Source: Peptococcaceae bacterium (GTDB lineage: Bacteria; Bacillota; Desulfotomaculia; Desulfotomaculales; JACDOK01). Taken from it: a stretch of 64,000 bases of DNA. The stretch is taken from positions 1 through 64,000 of the forward strand of contig JACDOK010000007.1 of NCBI GenBank assembly GCA_017656185.1, written 5' to 3'. The first letter of the stretch is position 1. Each line of letters opens with the position of its first letter. Both the position numbers and the translations under genes were made by a program. Shown here one piece after another: positions 18,103 through 27,967 of this stretch. The notes under the pieces were generated by a model, which searched no databases, was not told where the DNA came from, and saw nothing but the letters and a program-made list of their open reading frames with translations.

Positions 18103-18283
18103 TGTTACACCTCCGGATGTTTCAAATTCTACCAATAGTCCCCATCAGCTTCTACCAGTAAAAAATGCATAAAGAAGAAAATTAAGGTAGACAAGCTTAA
18201 AAAGCATATATGTCTCTAAAGGCCAATCCGTGAGGATTGTCCGTCTAATCTTACATAAACCAGAATTTTGTCATTTTAGAAAA

Positions 18284-18369
18284 TTGGCAAGTTGTTTATA
18301 TAATTGGCAATTTATTTAGCCTGTTGGCAGAAATTTCGTTATTGCATTCTACCTTAACTAAGGTATAAT
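18284..18369 (+). promoter_or_regulatory. Complex promoter of the sleB-like gene
   Basis: -35 TTGCAT (18342-18347) and -10 TATAAT (18364-18369) are 16 bp apart. The palindrome TACCTTAACTAAGGTA (18350-18365) fills the spacer and is well placed for a repressor. Upstream, TTGGCAA, TTGGCAA and TTGGCAG begin at 18284, 18304 and 18324, exactly 20 bp apart, suggesting an activator bound on one face of the DNA. The rest of the 353-bp gap between the divergent genes holds nothing I recognise. Confidence 0.6.
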
Positions 18370-18455
18370 ACCGAACTAAAGTAAGTTTCTGCATAAAAAG
18401 GATAAGGAGGGGATTCAAGGCAAGAATACCTAGAATTTGAAAGGAGGAAGTTTTT

Positions 18456-19208
18456 TTGCGCTCTCTGCTTATAGCGTTCATTACGGCACTACTTGTTATC
18501 GTCCCTGTGACAATAGTTTTCGCCGCTTCATACACAGTAGTTCCAGGAGATACCCTTTATACCATTGGCCAACGTTTCGGAGTGTCTGTGCAGGAAATTA
18601 AGGCGGCCAGCGGTTACTGGTCGAATACAATCTACCCCGGGCAAAAACTCGTTATCCCCGACAATTACCGTAATACCTACCGGGTGAAGCCCGGAGACAC
18701 TCTGTTTAAAATTGCAACCCGGTACGGCATTGACTACCGGGATATAATGCGCGCCAACAATTTAAGAAGCTCCCTTATCTATCCGGGACAGAAATTACTG
18801 ATCCCCTCCCGAAACAGCAGCGTCAGCCGCGGGCTGATTTCTTCCCGTGACTTTGATCTTTTAGCACGCCTGATTACCGCCGAAGCGGATGACCAACCTT
18901 TTGAAGTTAAAGTTGCCGTAGGCGCCGTCATATTGAACCGTGTAAAGAGCGCCTTGTTCCCCAACACCATTGCCGGTGTTATTTACGACCGCTCCTACGG
19001 TCATTACCAGTTTGAACCCGTATTGAACGGATGGATCAATCGCCCGGCATCATACGAAGCGCTGCAGGCTGCCCGGGTCGCTCTCTCCGGCTGGGATCCA
19101 TCTTGGGGTGCCCTCTATTTCTTCGAACCCTGGGTAACCAACCGTTTCCTTCACTCTTTACCAGTTGCACGTGACCTAGGGGCCTTCCGTTTTGCATACG
19201 CCGCTTAG
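18456..19208 (+). CDS. LysM-SleB cell wall hydrolase
   Basis: A 250-aa exported hydrolase. A signal peptide covers residues 1-23. Two LysM domains lie at about 24-68 and 74-117 ([20 protein letters not shown] and [18 protein letters not shown]). The SleB/CwlJ hydrolase_2 domain spans about 134-245 with the catalytic Glu in [25 protein letters not shown]. The start is a TTG after GGAGG. It is likely a lytic transglycosylase active on spore cortex or cell-wall glycan. No YpeB partner is adjacent. Confidence 0.93.
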   Translation: MRSLLIAFITALLVIVPVTIVFAASYTVVPGDTLYTIGQRFGVSVQEIKAASGYWSNTIYPGQKLVIPDNYRNTYRVKPGDTLFKIATRYGIDYRDIMRANNLRSSLIYPGQKLLIPSRNSSVSRGLISSRDFDLLARLITAEADDQPFEVKVAVGAVILNRVKSALFPNTIAGVIYDRSYGHYQFEPVLNGWINRPASYEALQAARVALSGWDPSWGALYFFEPWVTNRFLHSLPVARDLGAFRFAYAA

Positions 19209-19232
19209 TACCTTACTAACCTATGGCACACT

Positions 19233-19267
19233 ACCCGCATCTGTAAAGATAGGTGCGGGTTTTCTTT
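19233..19267 (+). terminator. Terminator after sleB-like gene
   Basis: ACCCGCA and TGCGGGT pair across a 14-nt loop and are followed by a T-rich run. Confidence 0.8.
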
Positions 19268-19339
19268 AGTTTTTTATTGACATATGCTCAAAATATGCAT
19301 ATACTTTAAGTAAGCAAGAAAACGAAGGAGGTGTAATTT

Positions 19340-19681
19340 ATGCCAGGTGGTGATCGTAGAGGACCGCTTGGTTACGGGCCGATGACAGGACGCGGCGCCG
19401 GTTTCTGCGCCGGATACGGCATGCCTGGTTTTACAACCGCCCCGGGTCCCGGATGGGGTGGCCATGGCTGGCGCCGTATCTGCCGCGGTCCGGGCTGGGG
19501 CCGTGGCTGGTTCGCCGGATGGAGTGCCCCGCGGCAGGTTCAACCGGCACCATACGGCCCAAACCCTCAGGAAGAACGGGAATGGCTGAAAAACCAGGCT
19601 GCCTATCTCCAGGAGCAGCTCGACTTTATTCAGAAAAGGTTGAATGACATCGACAAAAACAGTAAAGGTAAGGACGAATAA
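19340..19681 (+). CDS. DUF5320 protein
   Basis: A 113-aa protein whose Gly/Arg/Trp-rich N-terminal half (GDRRGPLGYGPMTGRGAGFCAG near the start) is typical of DUF5320. A C-terminal coiled coil of about 35 residues follows. The function of the family is unknown; members are often found near nitrogenase-accessory or metal-related genes in anaerobes. It has its own ribosome site (AAGGAGGTG) and terminator, so it is probably a single-gene unit. Confidence 0.85.
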   Translation: MPGGDRRGPLGYGPMTGRGAGFCAGYGMPGFTTAPGPGWGGHGWRRICRGPGWGRGWFAGWSAPRQVQPAPYGPNPQEEREWLKNQAAYLQEQLDFIQKRLNDIDKNSKGKDE

Positions 19682-19709
19682 GAAAACATTGCACCAGCGC
19701 TCCCTGTGC

Positions 19710-19750
19710 AGGCTGCTGACAAAAACAAATGTCAGCAGCCTGTCCTTTTA
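19710..19750 (+). terminator. Terminator after DUF5320 gene
   Basis: An 11-bp perfect stem AGGCTGCTGAC and its complement is followed by a T-rich tract. Confidence 0.85.
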
Positions 19751-19873
19751 TTATCACCACCCACTTAACGAACTCCTCGAAGGAAATTGTTATTACCACG
19801 TCGTAGGAAAATTATGAGCTTTATTACCATATATCATATCATCAAATTGTCAAATATTTAGGGAGGCTTTTCT

Positions 19874-22648
19874 TTGTCTCAATCCAACCCAAAAGATTTT
19901 CATTACCGTTTTGAAAATCTGGTAGACCTCCGAGAACTCCACCAGTTACAGGATGACTTCTGGCGGGCCACCGGATACACCTGTGCTATTGTCAACACGG
20001 AAGGGAAAATATTGGCAAAATCCGGAGGTGCCGCTATTTGCAACCTTCACCAGCAGCATGAGGTTGCCGCCTCCGTCTGCCAAGAAAACTACCTTTTCCT
20101 GCATCGCCGCGCAACCCAAAGCAAAGAATATGTCGTTCACCGCTGCCCTTTTGGCTTAGTCAATGCCGCCTCTTCCATCAGCATCGAAGGACATCACCTG
20201 GCTACGTTACTGGTCGGGCAAGTGTTCTTTGAACCGCCGCAAATTAATGATTTTGTTGAACAGGCTCGTGAACTCAGTTGCGACAAAAGCACTTACTTGC
20301 AGGCATTGAGCAAAGTACCCGTTGTAACAGAGGAAGAATTCTTAAAAGTGGCTGATTACTTAGTAAATCAAGCCAGATTTATCTCTTTGCTGGGCCTGCA
20401 GAATTTACAAAAAAAAGAACTTGAACAGAAATTAGAAGTAGAAAAAAACACCATGCAGGCCATTTTCAACGGCTCAGGAGACGCCATACGTATTATCAAT
20501 GTCGGCTTCGAGGTGGTTAACCAAAATCCCCAGATGGACAGTTTATCCGGCGCATCCAAAAGCCAGGCCGTTGGTAAACTATGCTGGGAAACTTTTAATC
20601 ATCATTTTTGCGGTACCGACCAGTGCATCCTGCAGCGTATCCTGCGGGGGGAAACACGGGTCAAAGTCGAAGTTGAAACAGAACGTCCCGACGGGAGGAA
20701 GGTACCCGTCAGCCTGATTGCCACCCCGCTCAAGGATCAAAACGGCACCATCACAGGTGTTATTGAAAGTTACAGGGACATCACCGACCGCAAAAAAGCC
20801 GAGGAGCAATTGGTACGTCAAAAAAAATATTTTGAAGCCCTGTTCCGTGCGTCAGCGGATGCCATAGCCATCCTCGACAAAGAAAACCGTATCACGGACA
20901 TCAACCCGCGTTTCCAGGAACTTTTCCGGTACTCGTTAGATGAAATCAAGGGGCTGAACCTGGACCAGCTTCTCGCACCACCGGATAAACTGGGCGAGGC
21001 CCAACATCTTACACGGCAAGTACTGGAAGAAGGAAAAATAATGCACGAATCTCTGCGTATGGCCAAGGATGGTCGTCTTATCCCCGTTCTGATCAGGAAT
21101 ACCGCCATATATATTGATAATAAGATTGCAGGCATCCAGGCTATATACACCGATATTACGAAACACAAAGAAACGGAAAAAAACTTGGAAGAGGCTCACC
21201 AGAGGCTGCTGGATATCATTGATTTTCTTCCCGATGCCACCTTTGTCATCGACCAGGACGGCAAAGTCATTGCCTGGAATAAAGCCATTGAAGATATGAC
21301 AGGCGTAGAAAAAGAGGAAATCCTGGGCAAAGGTGACTATGTCTACGCGGTCCCGTTTTACGGCAGGCGCCGTCCCGTACTTATCGACCTGATACAGGCA
21401 TACAACCCGGACCTTGCCAAAACTTACGTGTATATTGAGTATACAGATAAAACCATTATCGGGGAGACATTTGCTCCCAACCTTTATAACGGCAAAGGAG
21501 CCCACCTTTGGGTTAAAGCTTCCCCTCTTTACGACAGCCAGGGTCATCTTGTCGGAGCCATCGAGTCGATTAGAGATATTTCGAAGCGCAAACAAGTAGA
21601 GGAAAAATTGAAATATCTCAGCATCCGGGATAAATTAACCGGCCTTTATAACCGCAATTATTTTGAGGAAGAAATGCGGCGGATCAAAATCGACCGCCAC
21701 GGGCCGGTATCCATCATTGTCTGTGACCTGGACGGGTTGAAACTGGCCAACGATACCATGGGGCATGATCAAGGAGACAAATACCTTAAGGTAGCTGCTC
21801 AAATTATCAAGGAAGTTTTCCGGGAAACGGACTGCGTGGCCCGCATCGGGGGCGACGAATTTGCCGTCCTACTGCCTTTTACCGGTAAAGCCGCCGCCGA
21901 AGAAGCATGCCACCGCATCCGGGTCGCCGTCAGCCGCTTCAATGAATCCAGACCGGTAATCCCGCTGCACTTATCCATTGGTACGGCAACGGGACACGAA
22001 CCGTCCCAGTCGATAAACGACATCTTTAAAGAAGCCGATAACAATATGTATCGCGAAAAGCTCTTAAGCCGCAAGAGCAATCGTAATGCTTTAGTACGAG
22101 CCCTTACAGCTGCCTTGGAACAAAGAGATTTCAACACCCAGGGGCACTCCCAACGCTTGGAAAAGTACTGCGTCGCAATGGGATATCGCCTCGGCTTGTC
22201 TAAAAACAACTTGGATGACCTGCGACTCCTGGCCCAATTTCACGATATCGGCAAAGTCGGCATTTCCGATGCCATATTATTTAAACCCGGGCCTCTAAGC
22301 CTCGGGGAATATGAAAAAATGAAGATGCATTGCGAAATCGGTCACCGTATTGCTCTTTCGTCTCCCGACTTGGCTCCCATTGCCGACCTGATCTTAAAGC
22401 ATCACGAGTGGTGGAACGGTAAGGGTTATCCTCTGGGGCTCAGCGGAGAGGATATCCCCCTGGCGTGCCGCATCCTGGCAATCGCCGATGCTTACGATGC
22501 CATGACCAGCGATCGTCCTTATCGTAAAGCTCTTACCCGCCAGGAAGCCGTCGCGGAACTGAAACGCTGTGCCGGAACCCAGTTTGACCCGGATCTGGTA
22601 AACGTTTTCATTAATCTGATTAACAAAGAAACTCAACTTGAGACCTGA
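19874..22648 (+). CDS. PocR-PAS-GGDEF-HD-GYP signalling protein
   Basis: A 924-aa cytoplasmic c-di-GMP enzyme with no membrane helix. Domain order: PocR ligand-binding domain (about 10-175), three PAS domains (about 190-305, 315-430, 440-575), GGDEF (about 590-735) and HD-GYP (about 740-915). The synthase active site is an intact GGDEF at about residue 659, with an RETD inhibitory site five residues before it. The phosphodiesterase site has HDIGK at about 790 and HHEWWNGKGYP at about 843. Both halves look active, so net output depends on ligands. PocR domains in other proteins sense small organic molecules. The start is a TTG after GGAGG. Confidence 0.93.
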   Translation: MSQSNPKDFHYRFENLVDLRELHQLQDDFWRATGYTCAIVNTEGKILAKSGGAAICNLHQQHEVAASVCQENYLFLHRRATQSKEYVVHRCPFGLVNAASSISIEGHHLATLLVGQVFFEPPQINDFVEQARELSCDKSTYLQALSKVPVVTEEEFLKVADYLVNQARFISLLGLQNLQKKELEQKLEVEKNTMQAIFNGSGDAIRIINVGFEVVNQNPQMDSLSGASKSQAVGKLCWETFNHHFCGTDQCILQRILRGETRVKVEVETERPDGRKVPVSLIATPLKDQNGTITGVIESYRDITDRKKAEEQLVRQKKYFEALFRASADAIAILDKENRITDINPRFQELFRYSLDEIKGLNLDQLLAPPDKLGEAQHLTRQVLEEGKIMHESLRMAKDGRLIPVLIRNTAIYIDNKIAGIQAIYTDITKHKETEKNLEEAHQRLLDIIDFLPDATFVIDQDGKVIAWNKAIEDMTGVEKEEILGKGDYVYAVPFYGRRRPVLIDLIQAYNPDLAKTYVYIEYTDKTIIGETFAPNLYNGKGAHLWVKASPLYDSQGHLVGAIESIRDISKRKQVEEKLKYLSIRDKLTGLYNRNYFEEEMRRIKIDRHGPVSIIVCDLDGLKLANDTMGHDQGDKYLKVAAQIIKEVFRETDCVARIGGDEFAVLLPFTGKAAAEEACHRIRVAVSRFNESRPVIPLHLSIGTATGHEPSQSINDIFKEADNNMYREKLLSRKSNRNALVRALTAALEQRDFNTQGHSQRLEKYCVAMGYRLGLSKNNLDDLRLLAQFHDIGKVGISDAILFKPGPLSLGEYEKMKMHCEIGHRIALSSPDLAPIADLILKHHEWWNGKGYPLGLSGEDIPLACRILAIADAYDAMTSDRPYRKALTRQEAVAELKRCAGTQFDPDLVNVFINLINKETQLET

Positions 22649-22734
22649 TCAAAAACTATTGAAGATAGTCATACCATTCCCCACGCCAAGGGTTAAAGTT
22701 GCCATTTCATCTCCTTACTGCTTCCTGCTTACCC

Positions 22735-23556
22735 TCAGCAGTCACCCGGTTGTGTTAAAATCTCCTTCATTCGCTCCATCACTGTTTTATTAGTATCCCG
22801 GTTTTTCCCGGTTCCCGGCCCGTAACCATACTGAGCCGCAATATCAGTAAGGATGACTTTCAATGCCTTCATCCGCCGGCGGTAAAAATCTTCATTACCG
22901 ACTTGCCTTTCTTCAATACCTAGCTTGGCACGCAAAAGGTCCGGACCGTACAAAAGCGGCATCATCATCCTGGCCGTCACCGGCGACATCCAGTAATGAC
23001 ATCTCAATTCATTAACCGCATAGTTAATAACTTTCAAATATATATCACAAAGTTCATAATACTTAAAGGCTCCTGCCTCCTGCAGCCAATGGCGCACGGT
23101 AGAAGGCTGATCCGGACGGCAGTTGATGCAGTGGCGCAGCCCGTCAATAATGAAGTACTTTTCAACAATCTTCCCGTCATCTCCAATACGTACCCCCCGC
23201 CCGACGGGATAAGTACGGCAGTTACGTGAACGAACTGGGTAAATACGGCACCGGCCGTCGTCCAGCAAAAAGATGCACGGGCCGTCTTCAACATGGCGTA
23301 ATTTAACAACCGGCCACCGGGTCATAGGATCAAATTCCAACCGTCCATACTGGTTTACAAAATCCTGCCCTGAGATATTGAGATACCGGGCCATAGATTC
23401 AATATCCCAGGGATCCAAGGCAATCGTAATGTGGTGACAGCACTTACCCATACACTCATCACTGCACACATGGTTAAAGGAGTCATCCAGGTTCACTTCG
23501 GTCAAAATGCCCTCGTTTATTTTTTCTTCCAGGTTATGTTGATAACGAAAGCTCAC
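22735..23556 (-). CDS. YkgJ-type cysteine cluster protein
   Basis: A 273-aa soluble protein of the YkgJ/UPF0153 group. The Cys-rich core has CSDECMGKCCHH at about residues 31-42, GPCIFL, GRCRIYPVRSRNCRTYPV and a later HCINC. These probably bind zinc or an iron-sulfur cluster. The reaction is unknown. The GTG start follows GGGGAG. It stands alone between a c-di-GMP enzyme and a small hypothetical gene on the other strand. Confidence 0.83.
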   Translation of the reverse strand: MSFRYQHNLEEKINEGILTEVNLDDSFNHVCSDECMGKCCHHITIALDPWDIESMARYLNISGQDFVNQYGRLEFDPMTRWPVVKLRHVEDGPCIFLLDDGRCRIYPVRSRNCRTYPVGRGVRIGDDGKIVEKYFIIDGLRHCINCRPDQPSTVRHWLQEAGAFKYYELCDIYLKVINYAVNELRCHYWMSPVTARMMMPLLYGPDLLRAKLGIEERQVGNEDFYRRRMKALKVILTDIAAQYGYGPGTGKNRDTNKTVMERMKEILTQPGDC

Positions 23557-23718
23557 AACCCACTCCCCCGTTTATGAACATTTAAGCCTGGTTGTTTTTA
23601 GACTAATGCACCCGGTCAACTTATGTCAAATCCTATCGAAATTACAAAAGTCGCCGTAAATACGGCTGGCGCTATATGGTGAAGAGCGATATAATTAGGG
23701 ACAAGGAGGCGGTAGCAT

Positions 23719-24078
23719 ATGAACGGTTTTATCCCTAAGGGGGTAAGCCGCAACATCGTGCACTTACTTAAAGACCATATTCTGCCGAGCGGGGAATCTC
23801 TTGCCCTGAAAGAACAAAAAGCCAGCGTCTTAACGGTAGGCGTCAGAGTAGTTACTTCACATACCATTGAAGCCATTATTGAAGAAAAAAACGGCGATCA
23901 ATGGCAGGTTACCGACACGACGGAAATGTTGGAAGGGGAAACTGTTGTACATCATCCTTTGAAGCATTCCGTTTTCAGGGTACGTTTAAAAAACCCTTCT
24001 CCTACCAATGACGCCGTGGTTACAGTGGATGTTGACCTCCCCCGAAAACGGAGCATACCGGAGGATGAGCTGTTGTAA
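23719..24078 (+). CDS. Hypothetical protein, 119 aa
   Basis: Starts with an ATG after AAGGAGG. It is a soluble, likely beta-rich protein with no signal peptide and no cysteine. The C-terminal half reads like a small beta-sandwich (EGETVVHHPLKHSVFRVRLKN). The family is not recognised. It converges with the chemoreceptor gene 14 bp away and has no clear operon partner. Confidence 0.65.
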   Translation: MNGFIPKGVSRNIVHLLKDHILPSGESLALKEQKASVLTVGVRVVTSHTIEAIIEEKNGDQWQVTDTTEMLEGETVVHHPLKHSVFRVRLKNPSPTNDAVVTVDVDLPRKRSIPEDELL

Positions 24079-24092
24079 AAAAATATTGATTT

Positions 24093-25424
24093 TTAGATTT
24101 TAAACCTCTTAACGGTCTGTTTTGATCTCTCTGCCAATTCGGCCAGGGTCGTCACGGCGGCGGTAACCTGTTCGCTGGCAGAACTTTGTTCTTCCGCAGC
24201 AGCGGCCACATTGTTCATCCCCGCCGCCATCTGCTGAGCGGAGGCAGCTACACTCTGGAGGTGATTGGTAAGTTCTTTGATACGCTCCTGAATATCCAGG
24301 AAGGACTTATTTACTTTCCCGCTTACCTCGACACCCGACTTAACCTGCTGCAGGTTCTGCTCCATTACACCTACAGCCTGCTCCGTTCTGCTTTGGATAC
24401 TTTCAATGAGTTTACGGATGTCGTCGGCGGCACGACCTGATTCCTCGGCCAGTTTCCGTACTTCCTCGGCCACCACCGCAAAACCTCTTCCCTGCTCACC
24501 GGCGCGCGCAGCTTCAATAGCAGCGTTTAAAGCCAACAGGTTAGTCTGGTCGGCAAGCTGGGTGATCAGTTCGGTGATCTTGCCGATCTCACCGGATTTC
24601 TGATGGAGCTCCTGTACGGCGTCACTGGCTTTTTTGGTACCCGCATCAATGCTCTGCATGCTTTTTTGAAGCTCGTGTACGTTTGAGATGCCTTCATTAG
24701 CGTGCTCAAGCACGCTTTCCGCATTTTTGGTTACCCTATTTACGTTCTCGCTAACGTTTTCAACTGTGGCAGATAATTCGTTAATAGTGGAAGCCGTCTC
24801 TTGGGCACCGGCGGAGGTTTCCTGGGCATTGGACAGAAGCTGCCCAGCCGACGTGTCCAGGACCTCAGCATTGTCCTTGATACTCTGAACGTTATCACGC
24901 AGTACCTCTTTGAGATCATTCAAGGCAATCGCCAGCAGCATGAACTCATCACGGCGGGGCATAACGGCTTCTCCCGTCGCCAGGTCGCCCGTACCGATTT
25001 CCTTTAACTTTTCCTGCAAAATCTTGATGGGCTTCAACATTTGGTAAGCGGGAGCCAGTGTAAAAATAAGCAGCAACACCGCTCCCCCCAATGCCAGTAC
25101 CGTATACATTTCGGTAGAAACCTGTACACCACCCCAAAGGTTACCGAAAACCATAACGGCATATACTATTAATGACGGTAAGGTAACCAGCATTGCAAAG
25201 CGAAAATACGTCGTACGGTACCATTCAACGCGGTTGATCTTATTGTAGACTTCACATTCCAAACATCGCGGCAGTTTCTCCGCCACTGTTTTTTCAGAGT
25301 CATCCTCACAAACCGTGCCTGAAACTCTCCAGCACCGGCGCCCTAAATCCTGGGTAAAAGCGGGGCATCGCTGTTTTTTTTCTTCCGGACACTGATTAAC
25401 TTCCCAGCAGGTAATCTTTGCCAT
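24093..25424 (-). CDS. Methyl-accepting chemotaxis protein with Cys-rich N-terminus
   Basis: A 443-aa receptor. Its first 60 residues form a cytoplasmic cysteine-rich module ([18 protein letters not shown] then CW, C and CLEC) of the two-CW type, likely to bind metal or a redox cofactor. Two membrane helices with almost no periplasmic loop follow, then a HAMP-like region and the signalling domain with the hairpin-tip motif [21 protein letters not shown] chose the ATG at 25424 after GGAGGG, which removes 40 residues of the longer open reading. With no sensing loop outside, it probably senses cytoplasmic redox or metal state. Confidence 0.9.
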   Translation of the reverse strand: MAKITCWEVNQCPEEKKQRCPAFTQDLGRRCWRVSGTVCEDDSEKTVAEKLPRCLECEVYNKINRVEWYRTTYFRFAMLVTLPSLIVYAVMVFGNLWGGVQVSTEMYTVLALGGAVLLLIFTLAPAYQMLKPIKILQEKLKEIGTGDLATGEAVMPRRDEFMLLAIALNDLKEVLRDNVQSIKDNAEVLDTSAGQLLSNAQETSAGAQETASTINELSATVENVSENVNRVTKNAESVLEHANEGISNVHELQKSMQSIDAGTKKASDAVQELHQKSGEIGKITELITQLADQTNLLALNAAIEAARAGEQGRGFAVVAEEVRKLAEESGRAADDIRKLIESIQSRTEQAVGVMEQNLQQVKSGVEVSGKVNKSFLDIQERIKELTNHLQSVAASAQQMAAGMNNVAAAAEEQSSASEQVTAAVTTLAELAERSKQTVKRFKI

Positions 25425-25682
25425 ATTTCCCTCCAGAAAAAACAGCTCAATTATTCGCCCGTATTCCAATTCCAGCAAAGTATTTTGTGGAAATATTGGA
25501 TAAATAAGCTTCAGATTCCTGCAACAAAGGAAGAAATACGGCAAAAATTACCGAATAATTTAGGCAAACCAGGAAGGTTATTCTTTAATGACAAAGAACA
25601 CCTAGAAGGTTGATGCCTGAACTTCAACAAGTGCTTTATCACTTTCGAGCATAAAAGTTCAGACTTATGGAGGCTGAATCTT

Positions 25683-26477
25683 ATGTTTATCGATACCCAT
25701 GTTCACATCTTCTCCCACAAAATTGCCGCCAAAGCCGTAGAACACTTGGCCGAACACTACCAAATACCGGTACGGTACAAAGGTACCCGTGAAGAATACC
25801 ATACCCTTGCCCGCCAAGCCGGGGTAAAAACAGCACTGTTTTTCACAGTCGCCACCAAGCCCGACCAGGTCCGGGCCGCTAATGACTGGGCGATCACCCA
25901 ATCCGGTAATGAATTGATTGGCTTGGGAACCTTACATCCGGATTATGAGCCTATTGATGACGAAATTGCCCGGTTAAAAGAAGCAGGCGTTAGGGGTGTA
26001 AAATTTCATCCTGATTTCCAGCAGTTCTTTCTTGATGAAGAACGCGCATTGGCAATATACGAGAGGCTGGCCAAGGACTTTTTCATTATCTTTCACATGG
26101 GAGACGACAACCGTCCCGGCAAAACTCATCACGCCACCCCGGAAAGGCTCGCCAATGTTCTGGACATTTTTCCCCATCTTACCGTTATCGCGGCCCATAT
26201 GGGAGGGTACTGCATGTGGGATCGCGCGGCTGCAAACCTGGTAGGCGAAAACGTCTATTTCGATACCTCGAGCTGCTTTGGTTTTCTTCCGGATGAGGAT
26301 TTTCGTACCTTGATTAGGGAACACGGGGCACACCGGGTACTTATGGCCAGCGACTACCCTTACAGCTCCCCGGGGGAAGAGATTGAGGGGTTAAAGAAGC
26401 TCGGTCTTAACGATGAAGAACTTGAAGCCATTACCGGCCTTAATGCCGCTCAACTGTTATCTAAAATGGGTTTATAA
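25683..26477 (+). CDS. Amidohydrolase-family metal-dependent hydrolase
   Basis: A 264-aa TIM-barrel protein of the amidohydrolase 2 group. The first ligand motif is IDTHVHIF at residues 3-10. Later His and Asp ligands are in FHPDFQ, FHMGDD, AAHMGG and ASDYPY. The substrate is not predictable; relatives include decarboxylases and lactone hydrolases. The start is an ATG after GGAGG. The racemase gene follows 111 bp downstream on the same strand. Confidence 0.86.
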   Translation: MFIDTHVHIFSHKIAAKAVEHLAEHYQIPVRYKGTREEYHTLARQAGVKTALFFTVATKPDQVRAANDWAITQSGNELIGLGTLHPDYEPIDDEIARLKEAGVRGVKFHPDFQQFFLDEERALAIYERLAKDFFIIFHMGDDNRPGKTHHATPERLANVLDIFPHLTVIAAHMGGYCMWDRAAANLVGENVYFDTSSCFGFLPDEDFRTLIREHGAHRVLMASDYPYSSPGEEIEGLKKLGLNDEELEAITGLNAAQLLSKMGL

Positions 26478-26588
26478 CGTGCAACGGGGCGCATTATGCG
26501 GCCTTTATTGGCTTTGGCCATAAGCAGGAATCCTTTTGAAAGCATAGAACGGGTTTATAAAAAATCCTATCTTAGAAGGTGAATATTT

Positions 26589-27281
26589 TTGAAGAAAATC
26601 GGTCTTATCGGCGGGATGAGTCCCGAGTCTACCGGCGCCTACTACCAGTACATCACGCGCAGATACGTGGAGCGCTTCGGCGATTACGGTTACCCGGAGA
26701 TTATTATCTACAGTGTGACTTTCCAGCAGTTCAGGGAATGGCAGGAAAACGGCAATTGGGAAATGGCAGCCTGGAAAATGGCTGAAGCTGCCGACGCTTT
26801 AAAAAGAGCAGGTGCCGATTTCGGTGCCATTGCTACTAACACGATGCATTATGTCTTCGAGCAAACCCAGGCCCTTACTTCCCTGCCGCTCATCAGCATC
26901 GTTGATGCTACCGCGGAGGCCATCAAGGAAGCATCATTGACTAAAGCCGGCCTCCTGGGCACCCGCTTTACCATGCGTCAGAACTTTTTCCGGGATAAAC
27001 TGCAGCAGCAAGGCATCACGACGCTCATCCCGGAGGATGAAGCAGTACAGGAATATATTCACAACACTATCTTCGGCAAGTTGTGCCGGGGCATTTTCGA
27101 CCGGGAAGACCGGGACAACTTCCTGAGGATCATTGATAGTTTAAAACAGCGTGGGGCGCAAGGTATCATCTGCGGCTGTACCGAAATCCCCCTGCTCCTG
27201 GGGAAAGGGGACGGCAATACGAAGCTGTTTGATACCACGTACATCCATGCGGAAAAACTTCTCAACGAAGCATTAAAGTAA
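26589..27281 (+). CDS. Aspartate/glutamate racemase family protein
   Basis: A 230-aa PLP-independent amino acid racemase of the Asp/Glu/hydantoin family. GLIGGMSPESTGAYY is at residues 5-19. The first catalytic position lies in ATNTMHYV and carries Thr instead of the usual Cys, as in the YgeA/RacX group. The second has Cys in CGCTEIPLLL. The Thr/Cys pair suggests specificity for one enantiomer. The start is a TTG after AGAAGGTG. A role in D-amino acid supply for peptidoglycan or spores is possible. Confidence 0.88.
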   Translation: MKKIGLIGGMSPESTGAYYQYITRRYVERFGDYGYPEIIIYSVTFQQFREWQENGNWEMAAWKMAEAADALKRAGADFGAIATNTMHYVFEQTQALTSLPLISIVDATAEAIKEASLTKAGLLGTRFTMRQNFFRDKLQQQGITTLIPEDEAVQEYIHNTIFGKLCRGIFDREDRDNFLRIIDSLKQRGAQGIICGCTEIPLLLGKGDGNTKLFDTTYIHAEKLLNEALK

Positions 27282-27358
27282 CCTATCTAGGGTGTAGAGA
27301 CGGATCAAATTAAAACCCTATACCCACATCCCTGTAATTAATAATCCTGCTACTCTTG

Positions 27359-27967
27359 TTAATCCTGTCGAAAATTAAGAGCCTTCCTCGCCTTAACCAC
27401 AAACCGGTCCGGTGTATCCTCATAAACAATATCCATGTAACCGGCCTCTTCCAGCATCGCCTTCAGTTCCCCAGCCGTGGGCAGCAAGTCATTAGCAACC
27501 GGTTCCCCGATGCGGCGGTGGGTTTCATTAATCTTCTCACGGCTGCTCGCATGGCATATTACCAGGCCCCCGTTACCCCGCAGCACCCGTTTCATTTCGA
27601 GTAACGCTGCCGGTATGTCAGGAAAGTGCGGCAGGGCCCCGTTGCAAAATACCTGATCAAAGCTACCCTCATCAAAAGGCAGGTCCATCACGTCGGCCAC
27701 CAGGAAACGGGTGTTTGACCCGAAATTTTTTGCCTGGGCCTGTCTCACCATTTCCGGGGCAAAATCTATTCCTACCACCTCGCCGCCTTCCCCTACAGCC
27801 TCAAGTAAGATCGGAACTAAAATGCCGGTACCGCAGGCCACATCCAGGATTTTCGCTCCCTTTCTTACGCTGCAGCCAGCCACGATTTCTTTTAATTTTT
27901 CAGTGACCTCCGGACCCATAATGGTATCCCATTTAGGCGCCATGGCGTTAAAATACTCTTTAAGCAT
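27359..27967 (-). CDS. Class I SAM-dependent methyltransferase
   Basis: A 202-aa methyltransferase with the Rossmann motif I VACGTGILVP at about residues 43-52, the acidic loop VGIDFAPEM and motif post-I region FNGALPHFPD-like (here FCNGALPHF). It resembles UbiE-type small-molecule methyltransferases. The start overlaps the stop of the zinc-permease gene by 8 bp, so it is the last gene of that operon and is translationally coupled. The substrate is unknown. A link to metal uptake (for example a metallophore or metal-thiol step) is only an idea from position. Confidence 0.85.
   Translation of the reverse strand: MLKEYFNAMAPKWDTIMGPEVTEKLKEIVAGCSVRKGAKILDVACGTGILVPILLEAVGEGGEVVGIDFAPEMVRQAQAKNFGSNTRFLVADVMDLPFDEGSFDQVFCNGALPHFPDIPAALLEMKRVLRGNGGLVICHASSREKINETHRRIGEPVANDLLPTAGELKAMLEEAGYMDIVYEDTPDRFVVKARKALNFRQD

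Noticed and set aside
20936-21595. A 219-codon open frame on the minus strand
   Set aside because: It lies antisense to the PAS region of the c-di-GMP enzyme and has no recognisable domain.
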